Virus record (IMG/VR): IMGVR_UViG_3300008267_012114 | Coordinates: 1 to 23,480 of that record | Source: a virus | Length of the DNA stretch: 23,480 bases | Strand: one strand, 5' to 3' | Part shown: positions 20,222 to 23,480 of the stretch, piece by piece | How positions within the stretch are numbered: the first letter of the stretch is position 1 | Layout of the letters: every line of letters starts with the position of its first letter | The notes under the pieces: generated by a model | Databases searched by the model: none | Told to the model about the DNA's origin: nothing | The model's input: only the letters and a program-made list of their open reading frames with translations | Program-made: the position numbers and the translations under genes

Positions 20222-22786
20222 ATGTATCGTAACGTTTACTATAGTTCTCGAGATGGACTGATTCATCTTTTTACGTGGAACGAAAAAGGAGAACGCGTAA
20301 TCAAAAAGATGGCGTTTCAGCCGTATTTCTATGTTGAGACTAATTCAGATAATGTTGATGCAGTTTCTATCTTTAATACTAAATTAAAGAAAAAGGTGTT
20401 TCGGAACGGTTTTGAACGCAATAAAGCTGCACAAGACGGTGCCATCAAGCGGTTATATCATAATATTCAAGTTGAGCAGCAATTTCTGATAGACCAGTAT
20501 AGCGAATTTTATGATAAGCCTGAATTTAGCAATAATCCTATTAAGGTTTGTTTCTTAGATATCGAGGTATTTAGCCCGGACGAGTTTCCTGAAGCTAAGG
20601 ATGCGAAGCATCCTATCAATCTAATCACTATATATGACAATTTGTCTAAGACGTTTTATACCTGGGGCACTAAGCCATATAAGTCTAAACGAGACAACGT
20701 CGTATACACAGAATGTATTAGTGAGCATGACCTACTAAATAAATTTTTAGAGTTCTGGGAGAGAGATTATTTTCCAGATGTACTTTCAGGATGGAATACG
20801 GATTTTTTCGATTTCCCGTATTTAATTAACCGTATTAGTAATATACTAGGGGAAGATGACGCTAAGCGTTTGTCGCCTCTTAAGAGCCTATGGTGTCGCA
20901 AGGGTATTTTCGTTAAAGGGCAGCAATTAGACCGTTGGTACATACACGGTATTGCAGCTATGGACTACCTTGAAGTGTATAGAGGGTTTGCCCGGGGGCT
21001 TTTAGAGTCTTACGCACTCAATTTTGTTGCGCAGCATGAACTTGGTGAGGGTAAATTAGCTATTAATGCTACTAATTTAGCCACACTTTCTGAAACTGAT
21101 TGGCAAAACTTTGTAGACTATAATATCCAGGACGTTGACCTATTGGTACGTATGGAGAATAAACTGCAGTTTTTTAAGATTATACGTATGTTAGCATACA
21201 AAGGCTTAACTAACTTTGAAAGCGCATTAGGTAAAGTCTCTATAGTAACTGGTTGTGTTGCGCTCGAGGCGCGTAAACACGGTATGGTTATTCCGACTTT
21301 TGTTGAGGGTCCCACTAGAGAGGCGATCGAAGGAGGTTATGTAAGAGATCCAGAAAGAGGGCTTAAAACAGCAGTAGTTAGCTATGATGCTAATTCACTA
21401 TACCCTAACACGATTATTACTCTCAATATCTCGCCCGAGACTAAAGTGGGTAAGATTACACATAAAAACGAAGAATTTACCAACATACTTTTGACGAGTG
21501 GTAAAGAGTACAAACTACCTAACGATAAATTTGAACAATTTGTAGCAGTGGAGAAACTGGCTATTTCTAAAGCTAATGTTCTGTACACTCAAAAGAGGAA
21601 AGGTGTTGTGCCGTCATTAATTGACGGTCTTTACGCAGAACGGGTAGCTAATAAAAATCAGTATGTAGAATATAAAAAGAAATTAAGTAAGTTAATACCG
21701 GATACTGATGATTATACAACGTGCAAAGCCAGTATGGAGCGTGCGGATACTATCCAGTATGTTATCAAAATTTTGCTCAATTCTATTTACGGTGTTTTCG
21801 CTAATAAATTTAGCCCTATATGTGATAGCGATCATGCTGGTAGCATCACTCTCACTGGTCAGTCAGTGGTCAAGCAGGCAAGCGTCATCCTTGACGAATA
21901 TGCTAGATCTAGACACGGTATTGGGGCTTCTCTTACTATTTACGGCGATACTGACAGCACTCATATCACTATACAGCCTATCCTGAATAAGTTAGGTCTT
22001 AATATTTTTGAAGGAGGTAAAGTTACTGCTGCAGGTCTAGATCTTATCGATAAAGATATGGGCACGTATTTAAATAATGAAATTAAAAAATGGTCTGCTT
22101 CTGAGTTTAAATCTGTAGACCCTCGTTATTTCTTTAAAAGAGAGTCAATTTGTGATGTAGGGGTATACCTAGAAAAGAAGCGGTATATTATTCATGTACT
22201 TAATGACGAAGGGGCAGATATAAATAAATTCAAATACGTAGGGGTGGAGATTGCCCGCTCCACTACCCCTAAAAAGGCTAAAGAACTAATCAAAAAGGTA
22301 ATCGAAACTTCCTTAGTAATACAAGATCAAATTAAAGCTAATAATCTTTATAAGGATACATACGAAAGCTTTAAAAAGCTTCCTGTAGACGATGTAGCTA
22401 TTAGAGGCGGTCTAAGTGATTTAGAAAAATACGACAATAAATGCGAGTACCCATTTAAAATTGCTAAGGGTACACCTAATCACGTAAAAGGAGCAATCTA
22501 CTTTAATCATCTTCTTAAGAAAATGGGACTCGAGACAAAATACGAAAAGATTACGTCCGGGGGTAAGGTCAAAAAAATATACGTTGCACCTAATAGGTAT
22601 CAAATTGATACTCTTTGCTATACAGGTACATACCCAGTAGAGTTTACTGATTTTCAAGTAGATTATGTTGAAATGTTTGATACACTTATTAAACCGCCCA
22701 TTGAAGCAGTTTATGAAGCTATCGGCTGGCGGTTACCTGATGTAATTAACGAAACTGAAACTGATTTGTTTTCTCTTTTTTCATGA
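20222..22786 (+). CDS. 43: Family B DNA polymerase gp43 with 3'-5' exonuclease
   Basis: The replicative DNA polymerase, 854 residues in one frame (T4 898). Exonuclease motifs are intact: FLDIEVF (111-117, D113 and E115), SGWNTDFFDFPYLINR (189-204), and DYNIQDVDLL (299-308, D304). Polymerase motifs: VSYDANSLYPN (386-396, D389), KILLNSIYG (516-524) and IYGDTDST (573-580, D576 and D578). The KKRY segment (about 655) fits the family. The last residues TDLFSLFS resemble a sliding-clamp-binding tail, as in T4 gp43, which ends in a hydrophobic clamp peptide. No intein or split is seen. Start fixed at 20222; the ATG at 20215 hits a stop after five codons. Its stop overlaps the next ATG (ATGA). Confidence 0.96.
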   Translation: MYRNVYYSSRDGLIHLFTWNEKGERVIKKMAFQPYFYVETNSDNVDAVSIFNTKLKKKVFRNGFERNKAAQDGAIKRLYHNIQVEQQFLIDQYSEFYDKPEFSNNPIKVCFLDIEVFSPDEFPEAKDAKHPINLITIYDNLSKTFYTWGTKPYKSKRDNVVYTECISEHDLLNKFLEFWERDYFPDVLSGWNTDFFDFPYLINRISNILGEDDAKRLSPLKSLWCRKGIFVKGQQLDRWYIHGIAAMDYLEVYRGFARGLLESYALNFVAQHELGEGKLAINATNLATLSETDWQNFVDYNIQDVDLLVRMENKLQFFKIIRMLAYKGLTNFESALGKVSIVTGCVALEARKHGMVIPTFVEGPTREAIEGGYVRDPERGLKTAVVSYDANSLYPNTIITLNISPETKVGKITHKNEEFTNILLTSGKEYKLPNDKFEQFVAVEKLAISKANVLYTQKRKGVVPSLIDGLYAERVANKNQYVEYKKKLSKLIPDTDDYTTCKASMERADTIQYVIKILLNSIYGVFANKFSPICDSDHAGSITLTGQSVVKQASVILDEYARSRHGIGASLTIYGDTDSTHITIQPILNKLGLNIFEGGKVTAAGLDLIDKDMGTYLNNEIKKWSASEFKSVDPRYFFKRESICDVGVYLEKKRYIIHVLNDEGADINKFKYVGVEIARSTTPKKAKELIKKVIETSLVIQDQIKANNLYKDTYESFKKLPVDDVAIRGGLSDLEKYDNKCEYPFKIAKGTPNHVKGAIYFNHLLKKMGLETKYEKITSGGKVKKIYVAPNRYQIDTLCYTGTYPVEFTDFQVDYVEMFDTLIKPPIEAVYEAIGWRLPDVINETETDLFSLFS

Positions 22787-23480
22787 TTAAAATATCTCAC
22801 GAATCTCCTTTAAGTATGCTCGAGATCTCTCGTACATACAACGATTACGACTACGCTCTGGTACATCTTTTTGAGAAGCACCCTAGCTACTTTGAGTTTT
22901 TTAAGGAAAGTCTTCGTCTAGGCCGGGATGTATTGCTTGATAACTCTATTTTCGAGCTTGGTACAGCTTTTGATAGTCATAAATACATGGACTGGATCAA
23001 TAAGCTTAACCCGTCAGAATATATTGTTCCAGATGCTCTTGAAGATTGCGATGAAACTATTGCTAAAGCTAAATCTTGGATGGGTTACAATGCTTACCAT
23101 ATTACCGCTCAATCTAAAAGAATCGGGGTTGTGCAGGGTACAAATTACGGGGAACTCGTGAAGTGTTATACTGCTCTAGATAAGCTAGGCTTTGATAAGA
23201 TTGCTATTTCTTTTGATTATTCTTATTATTTAAGTGTATTTCCGTACGCTAATAATTGGGTTAGTTACGCTATGGGCAGAGTATTGACTTTGCAGCGGTT
23301 AATGGATGATGGGGTAATTAATCTCGATAAGCCTCATCATTTGCTAGGCTGCGCGCACCCTAGAGAATTTAGTTTTTATAATAGACCCGAATTTAGTTGG
23401 ATTGAATCTCTTGATACTTCTTCCCCCATAGTGCATGGTATTAAGAAAGTAAGCTATGGAGATAAAATCGCCACTTGGTA
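22783..23480 (+). CDS. TGT/DpdA-like transglycosylase (3' end outside window)
   Basis: The first 232 residues are visible, running off the right edge. The fold landmarks of tRNA-guanine transglycosylase and DpdA proteins can be followed: LLDNSIFELG (51-60, parallel to the VDSGGFQ loop with the base-binding Asp), SEYIVPDALEDCDETI (78-93, like (I/V)xPDxxxD...T), IGVVQGTNY (114-122, the GxVQGG base-recognition strand), HHLLGCAHP (185-193) and SWIESLDTSSP (205-215), where Asp211 sits where the catalytic nucleophile Asp is expected. DpdA exchanges guanine in DNA for a 7-deazaguanine. With queD and queE in the same window, DNA rather than tRNA as substrate is a reasonable inference. The overlap with the polymerase gene is ATGA. 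Confidence 0.68.
   Translation, partial: MIKISHESPLSMLEISRTYNDYDYALVHLFEKHPSYFEFFKESLRLGRDVLLDNSIFELGTAFDSHKYMDWINKLNPSEYIVPDALEDCDETIAKAKSWMGYNAYHITAQSKRIGVVQGTNYGELVKCYTALDKLGFDKIAISFDYSYYLSVFPYANNWVSYAMGRVLTLQRLMDDGVINLDKPHHLLGCAHPREFSFYNRPEFSWIESLDTSSPIVHGIKKVSYGDKIATW

Noticed and set aside
21708-21986. Hydrophobic 92-codon frame on + within the polymerase
   Set aside because: Shifted frame across polymerase motifs B and C, which are intact in the main frame.
1-23480. tRNA genes, CRISPR arrays, inteins or homing endonucleases
   Set aside because: Scanned by eye in gaps and in core genes (polymerase, gp46, UvsW); none seen, and core genes are uninterrupted.

Overview
This AT-rich, gene-dense window looks like part of the genome of a T4-related myovirus. 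The T4-type recombination/late-transcription/replication core is present in order on the + strand: a UvsY-like protein, UvsW helicase, late sigma factor gp55, gp47 and gp46 (the Mre11/Rad50-like nuclease pair) and family B DNA polymerase gp43. No ribosomal, tRNA, transposon or CRISPR sequence was seen. The host cannot be named from the sequence. Nearly all genes abut or overlap, clear Shine-Dalgarno sites are rare, and none of the 28 stop codons visible is TAG.

Left part (1-4221), mostly - strand: the 5' part of queE and a complete queD (7-deazaguanine synthesis, ATGA-overlapped), an unknown protein, a + strand GH24 (T4-lysozyme-type) muramidase with a proline-rich N-terminal extension, small alanine/proline-rich proteins that may carry prohead-targeting leaders, an unknown protein, and a PD-(D/E)XK nuclease. 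A 12-bp inverted repeat carrying TAAATA boxes on both strands lies between one divergent gene pair. The one sizeable gap (2751-2968) is AT-rich and full of dyads.

Middle (4258-19033), + strand: the recombination operon. A 13-gene, about 9.6-kb sugar and glycan cassette (7621-17188) sits between genes 47 and 46. It holds two putative fucosyl/deoxyhexosyl transferases (GT11, GT10-like), three other putative glycosyltransferases, a GDP-fucose-synthase-like reductase, a ColD-like PLP enzyme with His in place of the catalytic Lys, a KdsC-like phosphatase, a short PfkB-type kinase, a nucleotidyltransferase fused to an RpiB-type isomerase, a cupin, a methyltransferase and a GDPD-like phosphodiesterase. 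Together they look like a pathway that makes activated sugars (fucose or colitose, plus a second, unidentified sugar) and transfers them to an unknown acceptor.

Right part (19020-23480): a GT-B glycosyltransferase between gp46 and the polymerase, an RNA hairpin ending at the base before the polymerase start codon, the complete polymerase, and the 5' part of a TGT/DpdA-like transglycosylase. The last gene pairs logically with queD/queE and suggests that the phage DNA carries a 7-deazaguanine base.
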